Both the position numbers and the translations under genes were made by a program. From assembly GCA_003858485.1 (NCBI GenBank), contig RQYD01000030.1, forward strand, positions 1 through 64,000: a DNA stretch of 64,000 bases, written 5' to 3'. Every line of letters begins with the position of its first letter. Positions within the stretch are counted from its first letter, which is position 1. Under the pieces are notes generated by a model, which was not told the DNA's origin, made no database searches, and saw only the letters and a list, made by a program, of their open reading frames with translations. Below are positions 36,242-43,329 of the stretch, one piece after another. Source of the stretch: Clostridiales bacterium COT073_COT-073. GTDB lineage: Bacteria; Bacillota; Clostridia; Lachnospirales; Vallitaleaceae.

Positions 36242-37054
36242 ATGGTATTTGAATATCAGGAAAATCAGATCTACTATGAAGAAATTGGAGAGGGTACTCC
36301 GATCCTGCTGATTCATGGTTTGGGAGCAGAGATGGGCTTAATGAAAGCCTGTATGGAGCCGGTGTTTCATAATGTTTCCGGATATCGGAGAATTTATTTG
36401 GACTTACCGGGAATGGGTAAATCAAATGCTGTTTGTTCATGGGCTTCTTCCGATGGAGTATTGGAGGTATTAACTGCCTTTGTTCGGGAAGTCATTAAGA
36501 CTGATTTTTTAGTGGCCGGTCAATCGTATGGCGGATATTTAGCCAGAGGAATTTTGCGCAACTTTCCGGAAAAAGTATTGGGCATGGCCCTGATTTGTCC
36601 GGTGGCAATTGCCTGGCATAAGGACAGGAAGCTGCCGGTTACGGATTTTAAGGTTATTGATAAAGATGTTTTAAAAGAGCTTGATCCGAAGATGCAGGCA
36701 GATCTGTGCCGAAGTTTTGTCAGGCTAAATAAAGAAACTTATCGACTGGTTCAGGAGATCATGGATAGTTTTGGCAAAGAAAATACTCAGTTTGTGGAAG
36801 AACTGGTCAAGCAATATGCTTATTCTTTTGATGTTGATGCCGAAATTAAGAAGATGGACTATCAAAAGCCGGTGCTTTTTTTAACCGGGAAGCAGGATAC
36901 TGTCACCGGCTATGCGGATGTATGGGAGATTGCTAAAGACTATGCCAGAGCTACTTTTACGGTGATCGATATTGCCGGACACGCTTTGCAGATCGACCAA
37001 AAAGAGCTGTTTGAGGTGATGATCAGGGAATGGCTGGAGCGGGCAGCAGAGTAA
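36242..37054 (+). CDS. Alpha/beta hydrolase
   Basis: 270 residues from ATG 36242, which has AAAGGAG eight bases upstream; a GTG at 36233 overlaps that site. Alpha/beta-hydrolase fold: oxyanion segment LLIHGLGAE (about 21-29), nucleophile elbow GQSYGGYLARG (Ser at about residue 97), acid in LFLTGKQDTVTGY (Asp about 220) and base in IDIAGHALQID (His about 246). The triad is complete. No signal peptide, so an intracellular esterase, lipase or C-C hydrolase; the substrate is unknown. No partner genes are obvious. Confidence 0.85.
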   Translation: MVFEYQENQIYYEEIGEGTPILLIHGLGAEMGLMKACMEPVFHNVSGYRRIYLDLPGMGKSNAVCSWASSDGVLEVLTAFVREVIKTDFLVAGQSYGGYLARGILRNFPEKVLGMALICPVAIAWHKDRKLPVTDFKVIDKDVLKELDPKMQADLCRSFVRLNKETYRLVQEIMDSFGKENTQFVEELVKQYAYSFDVDAEIKKMDYQKPVLFLTGKQDTVTGYADVWEIAKDYARATFTVIDIAGHALQIDQKELFEVMIREWLERAAE

Positions 37055-37117
37055 GAAGCAAAATTTTATTGTTAAAAAATGAATAAAAAATCAAAGAAAT
37101 AAATTCAGAAAAATCCC

Positions 37118-37145
37118 TTGATTTTTTATGAAAAAAGTTTATAAT
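37118..37145 (+). promoter_or_regulatory. Promoter of the probable 6S RNA
   Basis: TTGATT (37118-37123) and a perfect TATAAT (37140-37145) with a 16-base spacer. Transcription would start near 37152. Confidence 0.7.
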
Positions 37146-37151
37146 TAAATT

Positions 37152-37330
37152 ACATTCTGAGATGTTCGAGGGCTCATTATTTTGAACCAACACATTAGAT
37201 ATGGGAACTCTATATCTTATGACAGATGCCAGGCCATACTTTGATCTCTGGAAGGCAGAAGTGATAATGCGAGTACCCACCCGGTTACATACTGGGGTCA
37301 AAATTTGAGAACGGCATTTTGGATATAAAG
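37152..37330 (+). ncRNA. ssrS: Probable 6S RNA
   Basis: About 180 nt between a strong promoter and a terminator, with no open frame. The 5' part reads CTGAGATGTTCG, as in E. coli 6S RNA. It closes with CATTTTGG (37157-37164 pair with 37315-37322, all eight pairs possible with G-U). Inside are hairpins at about 37196-37219 (AGATAT/ATATCT) and 37274-37300 (ACCCACCCGG with CTGGGGT), leaving large single-stranded bulges in the middle, as in the open-promoter-like 6S fold. 6S RNA binds the RNA polymerase-sigma-A holoenzyme and holds it in stationary phase. Identification is by pattern, not by covariance search. Confidence 0.72.
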
Positions 37331-37358
37331 GGCAGTCAAGCAATTGGCTGCCTTTTTT
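37331..37358 (+). terminator. Terminator of the probable 6S RNA gene
   Basis: GGCAGTCAA pairs with TTGGCTGCC (one G-U) around GCAA and is followed by six Ts. Confidence 0.88.
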
Positions 37359-37372
37359 GGATCTTTGTCAAA

Positions 37373-37644
37373 TGGTGTTGGTAAAGAAGGTTCTTTGCCA
37401 AATGATGTTGGTAAATAAAAAAGGATTGGCAGTGGATACCAACACCCCAAATTATACAATATAAATTAAACCGGTATCAGTGATTTCAATCAAAGAATTT
37501 GATATGAAATACCGATGCCGGTTTTTATTACTTGCCATGTCTTATGGACTTCCGGCACCGGCATTACAGATTATCTATCAGGACTTGGATTTGCAAGCGA
37601 AATCCAATAATCTGAGAAAGGGAAAAGGATATACAAAATCATAA
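37373..37644. other. Repeats, a hairpin and a 46-codon frame in the gap before the toxin gene
   Basis: Two ~29-base units (TTTGTCAAATGGTGTTGGTA, then a close copy ending GATGTTGGTA) stand in tandem at about 37373-37412. TACCAACACC near 37437 is the reverse complement of the first GGTGTTGGTA. A second hairpin, with arms around CCGGTATC and GATGCCGG followed by TTTTTATT, lies at about 37470-37528. A 46-codon frame (37504-37644, MKYRCRFLLLAMSYGLPAPA...) has no ribosome site and is probably a gene fragment or chance. Confidence 0.4.
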
Positions 37645-37687
37645 AAACCTTTTGCAAAATAGAGACTTTATGATATACTGATAATCA

Positions 37688-37719
37688 TCAACCATTTATC
37701 TGGCAGATGATTTTGCTTT
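37688..37719 (+). repeat. 32-bp direct repeat, left copy
   Basis: An exact 32-base sequence beginning TCAACCATTTATCTGGCAGA recurs at 38334, on the other side of the toxin-antitoxin pair. Confidence 0.85.
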
Positions 37720-37772
37720 ATGGTATTTCATGAATAAGGCGATAGAGGAGAAAATAGAGAGGATAGAGAAAA

Positions 37773-38006
37773 GTGGAAGTTAAATATTCCAAACAAGCAG
37801 TCAAATTTTTGGATAAGCAGAAAGAGGAAGCTAAAAACAGAATCAAAAAAGCTATTATGAAATTGCCCTTGGGTGATGTGAAAAAATTAAAAGGTTCGGA
37901 TTATTACAGGCTGAGAGTTGGAGATTTTAGGGTTATTTTTGACCGGAATTTCAATATAATACATATTATCAAAATTGATAATAGAGGACAAGTTTATAAA
38001 GATTAG
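37773..38006 (+). CDS. RelE/ParE-family toxin
   Basis: 77 residues, GTG start. The sequence MEVKYSKQAVKFLDKQ...RIKKAIMKLP with the C-terminal strands KGSDYYRLRVGDFRVIFD and IIHIIKIDNRGQVYKD is the RelE fold; the RLRVGDFRVIF arginines match the catalytic or RNA-contact positions of RelE. It would cut mRNA on the ribosome. The antitoxin gene follows 11 bases downstream, so the order is toxin first. The ribosome site is weak (AGAGGATAGAG region). Confidence 0.88.
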   Translation: MEVKYSKQAVKFLDKQKEEAKNRIKKAIMKLPLGDVKKLKGSDYYRLRVGDFRVIFDRNFNIIHIIKIDNRGQVYKD

Positions 38007-38017
38007 GAGAAAATATA

Positions 38018-38206
38018 ATGGAAAATGTAAAAGAAAGAATTATAGGAGCAGTTACGGTTATGGGAATAGAGGAAGCAAATCAGCTATGGGATTTTATCGA
38101 AAGTAAATATAACGGATGGGCAAATATAGAAGAAATTGAGCCGGATGAATGGGATTTAAAAATGTTAGAAGATATCAAAAAAGACCCGGATTGTTTGTCG
38201 TTTTAA
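38018..38206 (+). CDS. Antitoxin paired with the RelE-type toxin
   Basis: 62 residues, acidic C-terminus. The N-terminal helix (VKERIIGAVTVMGIEEANQLWDFIESKY, about 3-30) recurs in small antitoxins of Clostridia. The C-terminal part, with EPDEWDLKMLEDIKKDPDC, is likely disordered until bound to the toxin. No ribbon-helix-helix or HTH motif is clear. It has an AGGAG site eight bases before the ATG. It is assigned mainly from being next to the toxin. Confidence 0.75.
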   Translation: MENVKERIIGAVTVMGIEEANQLWDFIESKYNGWANIEEIEPDEWDLKMLEDIKKDPDCLSF

Positions 38207-38214
38207 AATAACTA

Positions 38215-38333
38215 ACTCAACTTTCCCACGTTCTCTGGAACAGTCTTTTTTAGGTGTGCAACCGCAAGCCATCTTACGAAGTAAGTGGCGAAAGGTAGGT
38301 TGCCCACCCGGGCAGAAAAACGAAGTTTTTCGA
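38215..38333 (+). repeat. 119-bp GAA-triloop repeat, copy B
   Basis: Same length and hairpin layout as copy A (36062), with about three differences. It begins nine bases after the antitoxin stop and ends exactly where the right 32-bp direct repeat begins. Copy A is followed by the same CTGGCAGATGA found inside that direct repeat. Confidence 0.85.
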
Positions 38334-38365
38334 TCAACCATTTATCTGGCAGATGATTTTGCTTT
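38334..38365 (+). repeat. 32-bp direct repeat, right copy
   Basis: Identical to 37688-37719. The two copies bracket about 615 bases holding the toxin-antitoxin pair and repeat copy B. Confidence 0.85.
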
Positions 38366-38495
38366 TTTGGTCTTTGATAGAGATTTAGCAGTATCGAGGT
38401 GATAGATGCAGTAGTCATATTTTGAGTAGGACAGATAGAATAAAGGAAATTTAATCAATCAATGAGGAAAATGCAGACAACAAAGGAGGACAATG

Positions 38496-39560
38496 ATGTC
38501 AGAGGAGTATAAAAAGGATGATTATAGCGGCCAAGGCCCAAAACCGAAAAAACCGCCAACCATAGATGTTGATATCGAAAAAATGAAACGCAATTTCAAA
38601 AAAGTTATTACCGCCATTATTATTCCGGTGCTTTTGATCATTGCGCTTATCAATAGTTTCTTTATTTTGGAAAATAAGGAAAATGGCGTTATTTTGCGTT
38701 TTGGACAGCTCCAGTCGGTGGTGACCAAGCCGGGCATTAATTTTAAGGTGCCATTTATTGATACAGTAACCAAGGTGGATGTCCGGACCATTTACAATAT
38801 GGAATATGGATTCCGCAGCAAAACCAAAGCCGAGAGCAGTTCGATTGCTCAGTATGACGATCAGGAAGCGGAAGCGAAGGTAATTGTTGATGGCTCGAAT
38901 AATAATGCTTCCATTGCCCTGATCGAGCTGATCATTCAATACCGGATCAAAGACCCGGTCAATTATTTGTATAAGGTTGACGATGTGGTAGGAACGCTTA
39001 ATCTGGCACTGGAAGATATTGTCAGAACAAGCCTGCAGTCGTTTACTTTAGACGAAGCCAAAACCCAAAAAGAATTAATTGATGAATCCATTAAACCGCG
39101 TCTGCAAAAAAAGATTGACGACTATGAGATCGGAATTGAAATCGTTTTGGTTGGAACACAAAATGTTCAGTTCCTGCCCAGTGTAGAAGAAGCCTATCAG
39201 CAAAAGGAAAATGCCAACCAGTATAAAAATGGCAAGAAGGAAGATGCTGAGAAATATTATAATACGGTGATCCCAAAAGCCAATGCCGAGGCCCGGCGCT
39301 TGATTGAAGATGCCAATGCCTATAAAGCGGAAATCATTGCTGAGGCCAATGCCGGAGTAGCCCAATTTAATGCCCTGTATGCTCAGTATTTAAAAAATCC
39401 CGACATCGTCAGGGAGCAGTATTATGTTGAGGCCATGACCGAGTTTTTAAAGAACAATCAGATCGTGATTTCGTCATCGGATGATGATAATATCCATAAA
39501 TTCTATAATTTCAGTGAAAATGCAGCCAAAAATGATGTGATTTTAGGAGGAGGCCAATAA
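38496..39560 (+). CDS. hflK: HflK-like band-7/SPFH membrane protein
   Basis: 354 residues from the second of two adjacent ATGs (38496 has AAAGGAGG six bases upstream). A short proline-rich cytoplasmic N-terminus (PKPKKPP) is followed by one membrane helix (about 36-56) and an SPFH domain (about 60-240: ENGVILRFGQLQSVVTKPGINFKVPF is typical HflK). The end is helical and coiled-coil-like (about 240-330). HflK and HflC together form a ring that holds and restrains the FtsH protease in proteobacteria. The gene overlaps hflC by one base. The pair is not found in all Clostridia. Confidence 0.87.
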   Translation: MSEEYKKDDYSGQGPKPKKPPTIDVDIEKMKRNFKKVITAIIIPVLLIIALINSFFILENKENGVILRFGQLQSVVTKPGINFKVPFIDTVTKVDVRTIYNMEYGFRSKTKAESSSIAQYDDQEAEAKVIVDGSNNNASIALIELIIQYRIKDPVNYLYKVDDVVGTLNLALEDIVRTSLQSFTLDEAKTQKELIDESIKPRLQKKIDDYEIGIEIVLVGTQNVQFLPSVEEAYQQKENANQYKNGKKEDAEKYYNTVIPKANAEARRLIEDANAYKAEIIAEANAGVAQFNALYAQYLKNPDIVREQYYVEAMTEFLKNNQIVISSSDDDNIHKFYNFSENAAKNDVILGGGQ

Positions 39561-40498
39561 TGAAAAAGTCAGGCATATTATTTTTATTATTAGTAGTGTT
39601 GGCGGCTTTCCTTTTAAATGCCTCCTACTTTATTGTCTATGAAGATGAAGTGGCAGTTTTGGAAACTTTTGGTAAGCTGACCAGCGCCATTGTTAATTTG
39701 GAAGATCTGGAAAAGGTAAATCAAAATCTATCAGTCAGTGGATATACCGATATTTCGGTTTCCACCCAAAAAGGACTGCATTTTAAAATTCCATTTGTCC
39801 AGACAGTCAGAAAATACAGCTCCAAGTATTTGACTTATTTATCCAATGAAGAGTTGATCAATACTTTGGATAACCGGCGGATCCAGATCCAAACCTATGC
39901 CCAGTATAAAGTGGCTGACCCGATCGGCTTTACCATTGCAGTCGGCGGCAATTTTAATCTGGCTTATAAGCGGATGGATGAATATGTATATAAGACGGTT
40001 ATCAATACTGCCAACCAATTATCTTTTAATGAATTTTTTTATAAGGAAACAGTCGAAGAATTGCTCAATGAAAAGCTGGTACAGCTGAATGAAAAGTTAG
40101 TGGCTGATTTCGGCATTTATATTTCTGATATCGGAGTCAACCGCAAAACCTTTCCGGCCAATAATATTGCCACGATTGAGCAGAAGATGAGCAAGGAGAT
40201 TGAAAAAGAATCCGAAAAATTAACAGCCGAAGGAGATTCGGAATATATGCAGGCCCAGTCAGCGGCCAACCGCGAATATGCGGAGATTGTGGCCAAAGCC
40301 AAGGAAGAGGCCGCTCAGATCAGAGCCCAGGCTGATGCTGAGGCATTAAAGATTTACCAGGAATCGCTGAACAAAGACTTGGAATTTTATCGCTTTATCA
40401 AACGGATGGATCTATATAAGGAAATGAATGGCAGCACGATTTTCCTTGATGAAAGAAATGAGATCTTAAAGTATATCAAGGGCTATCAGGTAAAATAA
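39560..40498 (+). CDS. hflC: HflC-like band-7/SPFH membrane protein
   Basis: 312 residues. One N-terminal membrane helix (about 4-24), then the SPFH domain starting YIVYEDEVAVLETFGKL with STQKGLHFKIPFVQTVRKYSSKYL (about 71-94), and a coiled-coil C-terminal part with alternating Ala/Glu (AAQSAANREYAEIVAKAKEEAAQIRAQADAEALKIYQ). Start overlaps the hflK stop as TAATG, so translation is coupled and a 1:1 complex is expected. Confidence 0.87.
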   Translation: MKKSGILFLLLVVLAAFLLNASYFIVYEDEVAVLETFGKLTSAIVNLEDLEKVNQNLSVSGYTDISVSTQKGLHFKIPFVQTVRKYSSKYLTYLSNEELINTLDNRRIQIQTYAQYKVADPIGFTIAVGGNFNLAYKRMDEYVYKTVINTANQLSFNEFFYKETVEELLNEKLVQLNEKLVADFGIYISDIGVNRKTFPANNIATIEQKMSKEIEKESEKLTAEGDSEYMQAQSAANREYAEIVAKAKEEAAQIRAQADAEALKIYQESLNKDLEFYRFIKRMDLYKEMNGSTIFLDERNEILKYIKGYQVK

Positions 40499-40534
40499 AA
40501 TTCTAGCCCGGGAAACGAAGAAGACTTTGCCTGA

Positions 40535-40563
40535 AGCCGGGGAAAATTATATTGGCCCCGGCT
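40535..40563 (+). terminator. GC-rich hairpin after hflC
   Basis: AGCCGGGG pairs with CCCCGGCT over a 13-base loop. No T run, so it may be a 3' stabiliser as much as a terminator. Confidence 0.45.
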
Positions 40564-40671
40564 CAGTCATACTAAGGTTTAAAAGAGCAGAAACGCAAAA
40601 TAATTTAAGAACTCCGTTTTCCAGGGAGACCTTGAGCCAAATGGAAAAAATGAGAAATTATAAAAAAAGAC

Positions 40672-40700
40672 TTGCATTCTTTTTTAAACTGTGATATAGT
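40672..40700 (+). promoter_or_regulatory. Promoter of rplS
   Basis: TTGCAT (40672-40677) and TATAGT (40695-40700) with a 17-base spacer, 75 bases before the L19 start. Confidence 0.75.
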
Positions 40701-40705
40701 TCTTG

Positions 40706-40765
40706 GGTATGAGCATGGGTGTTCCGCTGGCACATGGGGTGCGAATGAACACATTGGCAGGAAGG
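40706..40765 (+). promoter_or_regulatory. Candidate L19 autoregulatory leader
   Basis: The short 5' leader of rplS contains GC-rich, non-coding sequence with GGGTGTTCCGCTGGCACATGG and a second half GAACACATTGGCAGG that can pair with it (GTGTTC with GAACAC). A compact leader between promoter and rplS is known in Firmicutes as the L19 leader. The match here rests on position and pairing, not on a covariance search. Confidence 0.5.
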
Positions 40766-40775
40766 AGAAAAACTC

Positions 40776-41129
40776 ATGAACGAAATTATCAGAAAAATTG
40801 AGCAAGAACAGTTAAAAGACAATGTTGCAGATTTTAACGTTGGTGATACCATTCGGGTTCACGCTAAGATCAAAGAAGGAAACCGTGAAAGAATTCAGGT
40901 TTTTGAAGGAACTGTTCTCAAAAGACAAGGCGGCGGTGCCAAGGAAACCTTTACGGTAAGACGTATGTCTTATGGGGTTGGTGTTGAAAAAAGCTGGCCT
41001 GTGCATTCTCCGGTAATCGATCATATCGAAGTGGTTCGCCGTGGTAAAGTAAGACGGGCGAAGTTGACTTACTTAAGAGAAAGATCCGGTAAGAGCGCAA
41101 AAATTAAGGAAAAAGTTGAATCTCGTTAA
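40776..41129 (+). CDS. rplS: 50S ribosomal protein L19
   Basis: 117 residues, full length for L19. Typical N-terminus [47 protein letters not shown] and the [46 protein letters not shown] end. It sits at the 30S-50S interface near bridges B6 and B8. The usual rimM-trmD genes are not upstream; rplS has its own promoter, leader and terminator here. GGAAGGAG site before the ATG. Confidence 0.98.
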   Translation: MNEIIRKIEQEQLKDNVADFNVGDTIRVHAKIKEGNRERIQVFEGTVLKRQGGGAKETFTVRRMSYGVGVEKSWPVHSPVIDHIEVVRRGKVRRAKLTYLRERSGKSAKIKEKVESR

Positions 41130-41136
41130 GCAGATG

Positions 41137-41171
41137 AAAGCCTATCTTGAATCCAAGATAGGCTTTTTCCT
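41137..41171 (+). terminator. Terminator of rplS
   Basis: Perfect 13-base arms AAAGCCTATCTTG and CAAGATAGGCTTT around AATC, followed by further Ts. Confidence 0.93.
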
Positions 41172-41172
41172 A

Positions 41173-41400
41173 TGTGAAGCGTGCAAGGGAAATGCAAGCG
41201 GCCGCGCAGCGGACATTTGCATTTCCCGGCGCTTCACCGTCAGACAGGAAGCGCCGAAGGTGCGGCTGGCACGAAGTGACAGCGTCTGACGGTTGGTAAT
41301 GTCCGATAACTTTTAATGTGAAGCGTGCAAGGGAAATGCATGTGACCCGAAAGCCATCTTACGAAGTAAGTGGCGAAAGGGGGAAGCGGCCGCGCAGTGG
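41173..41400 (+). repeat. GC-rich palindromic repeat cluster (GAA-triloop type)
   Basis: This gap is clearly richer in GC than its surroundings. A long imperfect hairpin spans 41173-41238 (GTGAAGCG/CGCTTCAC outside, GGGAAATGCAA/TTGCATTTCCC inside). The next hairpin (41239-41294: CCGTCAGAC/GTCTGACGG) holds GCGCC-GAA-GGTGC and CAC-GAA-GTG loops. TGTGAAGCGTGCAAGGGAA recurs at 41173 and 41319. At 41350-41380 the core CATCTTACGAAGTAAGTGG of the 119-bp repeats appears. The remaining ~190 bases to rbgA (41401-41594) show no gene. Confidence 0.75.
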
Positions 41401-41594
41401 ACGGAGACGAATGATTTAATGCACAGCATTTGTTTTGATGGCGGAAGAATGGCTGGATAGATCGAAGCCCGAAATGTGCGGATATGTGGCGAATGAGGGC
41501 AAGTAATAAAAACAATGACAGAAAAAGTATAAATAATTAGGAAACACTGAATAGATGAAAACAAATTGCCGATATAAAATAAGAAAGGGAAATT

Positions 41595-42485
41595 ATGAAT
41601 ATTCAATGGTACCCCGGACATATGACTAAAGCCAGGCGGATGATGGCGGAGAATTTAAAACTGATCGATATTGTGATTGAGCTGGTTGATGCCAGAGCGC
41701 CAATATCTTCATCAAATCCCGATTTGAAGGGATTGACTAATGGAAAAGAACATCTGGTGATTTTGACCAAGCCGGATTTGGCGAGTATCAGGGAAACAGA
41801 GAAATGGCTGACGTATTTTAAAAACCAGGGTAAATATGCTTTGGAAGTAAATTCCAAGACCGAAAATAATATGAAGCGGGTTCAAAATATGATTGATCAT
41901 ATCATGAAACCGATTTTAGAGCGTTATCGTAAGCGAGGATTGATCAATAAGCCGGTTAGAGCGATGATTGTCGGCATTCCCAATGTTGGTAAATCAACTT
42001 TTATCAATAAAATGGCGGGAAAGAATATGGCCAAAACCGGAAATAAGCCGGGGGTGACCAAAGGCAAGCAATGGATTAAACTAAGAAGCGGACTGGAACT
42101 TTTGGATACTCCGGGAGTGCTTTGGCCCAAATTTGAAGATCAGTTTGTGGGCAGGAAATTAGCGTATATCGGCACGATTCGGGAAGAAGTGATCGACAGC
42201 TATCAACTGGCCTTGTCATTATTTGAATTTATGGCGGAGAGCTTTCCCCGGGAATTTGCCGGACTATTTCCGTTTGCGGACAGAATGGTTCCGGTGTATG
42301 AAAATTTTGAGAAATTGGCAGTCGAGCGAAATTTTATGAAAACCGGTGGTGAAGCAGATGTGGAACGATTGGCTCATGTCTTTTTAGAGAATTTTCGCAA
42401 TGGCAAGTATGGGCGTTTTACTTTAGAAACCACAGAGATGATGGATCAGATTGACTTTGATGATGTGGAGAAAAATGACAATTAA
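41595..42485 (+). CDS. rbgA: Ribosome biogenesis GTPase RbgA (YlqF)
   Basis: 296 residues. Opens MNIQWYPGHMTKARRMM, the family signature. The GTPase motifs are in circularly permuted order: G4 LTKPDLA (about 55-61), then G1 GIPNVGKSTFIN (about 127-138), G2 near PGVTKGKQW and G3 LLDTPGVLWPK (about 169-179). It helps late assembly of the 50S subunit. The neighbour rplS is the usual partner in Firmicutes. Its last 11 bases overlap the next gene. Confidence 0.96.
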   Translation: MNIQWYPGHMTKARRMMAENLKLIDIVIELVDARAPISSSNPDLKGLTNGKEHLVILTKPDLASIRETEKWLTYFKNQGKYALEVNSKTENNMKRVQNMIDHIMKPILERYRKRGLINKPVRAMIVGIPNVGKSTFINKMAGKNMAKTGNKPGVTKGKQWIKLRSGLELLDTPGVLWPKFEDQFVGRKLAYIGTIREEVIDSYQLALSLFEFMAESFPREFAGLFPFADRMVPVYENFEKLAVERNFMKTGGEADVERLAHVFLENFRNGKYGRFTLETTEMMDQIDFDDVEKNDN

Positions 42486-43218
42486 GATACAGGAGCAGGA
42501 TTTATTTCAGCCAATAAAAGATTTTTATGAGAAGTTGGGTTATGTGGTCGAAGGCGAGGTCAAAAATTGTGATGTCCTGATTAAAATGGGGCAGGATTTT
42601 ATGGCCGTTGAACTAAAAGCAGATCTTAATTTTAAAGTAGTATTGCAGGCAGTCCAGCGCCAAAAACTGTTTGATTTGGTTTATATTGCAGTGCCGATTC
42701 AAAAAATCAAACAAACTACCCGGACATATAAGGAAAAGCTGCATTTGCTGAAACGACTGGGGATAGGGCTACTTTTGGTTAATTCACTGACCGGGGAAGT
42801 GGCATGTGTTCAGCAGCCGGTGCCGGCAGAGCGGAACCGGATTATGACAGCCAATAAAAAGAAAAAAGATAAGGTCATTGCCGAATTTGAGCAAAGAATT
42901 ATTAAAAATAATATTGGCGGCATCAATCACCAAAAGATCACCACTTACTACCGGCAGCAGTGCTATCAGGTTGCTTATCTGCTGCGGAATAAACCGCAAT
43001 CAGCAGCTGAATTGGCAAAGTATGGCCTGGACAGACAGAGAATAACCACAATTTTGCGTGGTAATTTTTATGGCTGGTTTGAAAAGGTGAAAAGAGGAAT
43101 TTATCAGTTATCTCCTTTGGGCCAGGAAATGGTGGAAACAGAAAAGGAAAAGATAGAAATTTTAATGAAAGAGCTGTTAGTTGATTCAGCAAATCGTCAA
43201 AAAACGGCAAAAGAATAG
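42475..43218 (+). CDS. DUF2161 protein with a PD-(D/E)XK nuclease-like fold
   Basis: 247 residues from ATG 42475 (GGAG four bases upstream, overlapping the end of rbgA). The N-terminal domain shows CDVLIKMGQDFMAVELKAD (about 32-50), where Asp33 and E-L-K form a PD-(D/E)XK-type metal site. The C-terminal part (about 150-225) looks like a winged helix (PQSAAELAKYGLDRQRITTILRGNFYGWFEKVKRGIYQLSPLG). It matches the COG5482/DUF2161 family as I recall it. A nuclease or nuclease-derived DNA-binding role is likely; the function is not known. Normally rnhB follows rbgA in Firmicutes, so this gene takes its place here. Confidence 0.7.
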   Translation: MTIKIQEQDLFQPIKDFYEKLGYVVEGEVKNCDVLIKMGQDFMAVELKADLNFKVVLQAVQRQKLFDLVYIAVPIQKIKQTTRTYKEKLHLLKRLGIGLLLVNSLTGEVACVQQPVPAERNRIMTANKKKKDKVIAEFEQRIIKNNIGGINHQKITTYYRQQCYQVAYLLRNKPQSAAELAKYGLDRQRITTILRGNFYGWFEKVKRGIYQLSPLGQEMVETEKEKIEILMKELLVDSANRQKTAKE

Positions 43219-43249
43219 AAAGAATCAGGCAGCATGGGAATTTCGTTTC

Positions 43250-43278
43250 TTGAAAAGCGGAAAAAGTTATGATAGAAT
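43250..43278 (+). promoter_or_regulatory. Promoter of the pseudokinase-cyclase gene
   Basis: TTGAAA (43250-43255) and TAGAAT (43273-43278), 17-base spacer, 51 bases before the ATG. Confidence 0.65.
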
Positions 43279-43329
43279 AAAAACATTGATGGATTGTTGG
43301 AAAATAAAATAAACTGTTAGGGTGATAAA

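Noticed and set aside
41240-41621. Minus-strand frames over the rplS-rbgA gap
   Set aside because: They run across palindromic repeats, lack ribosome sites and resemble no protein family.
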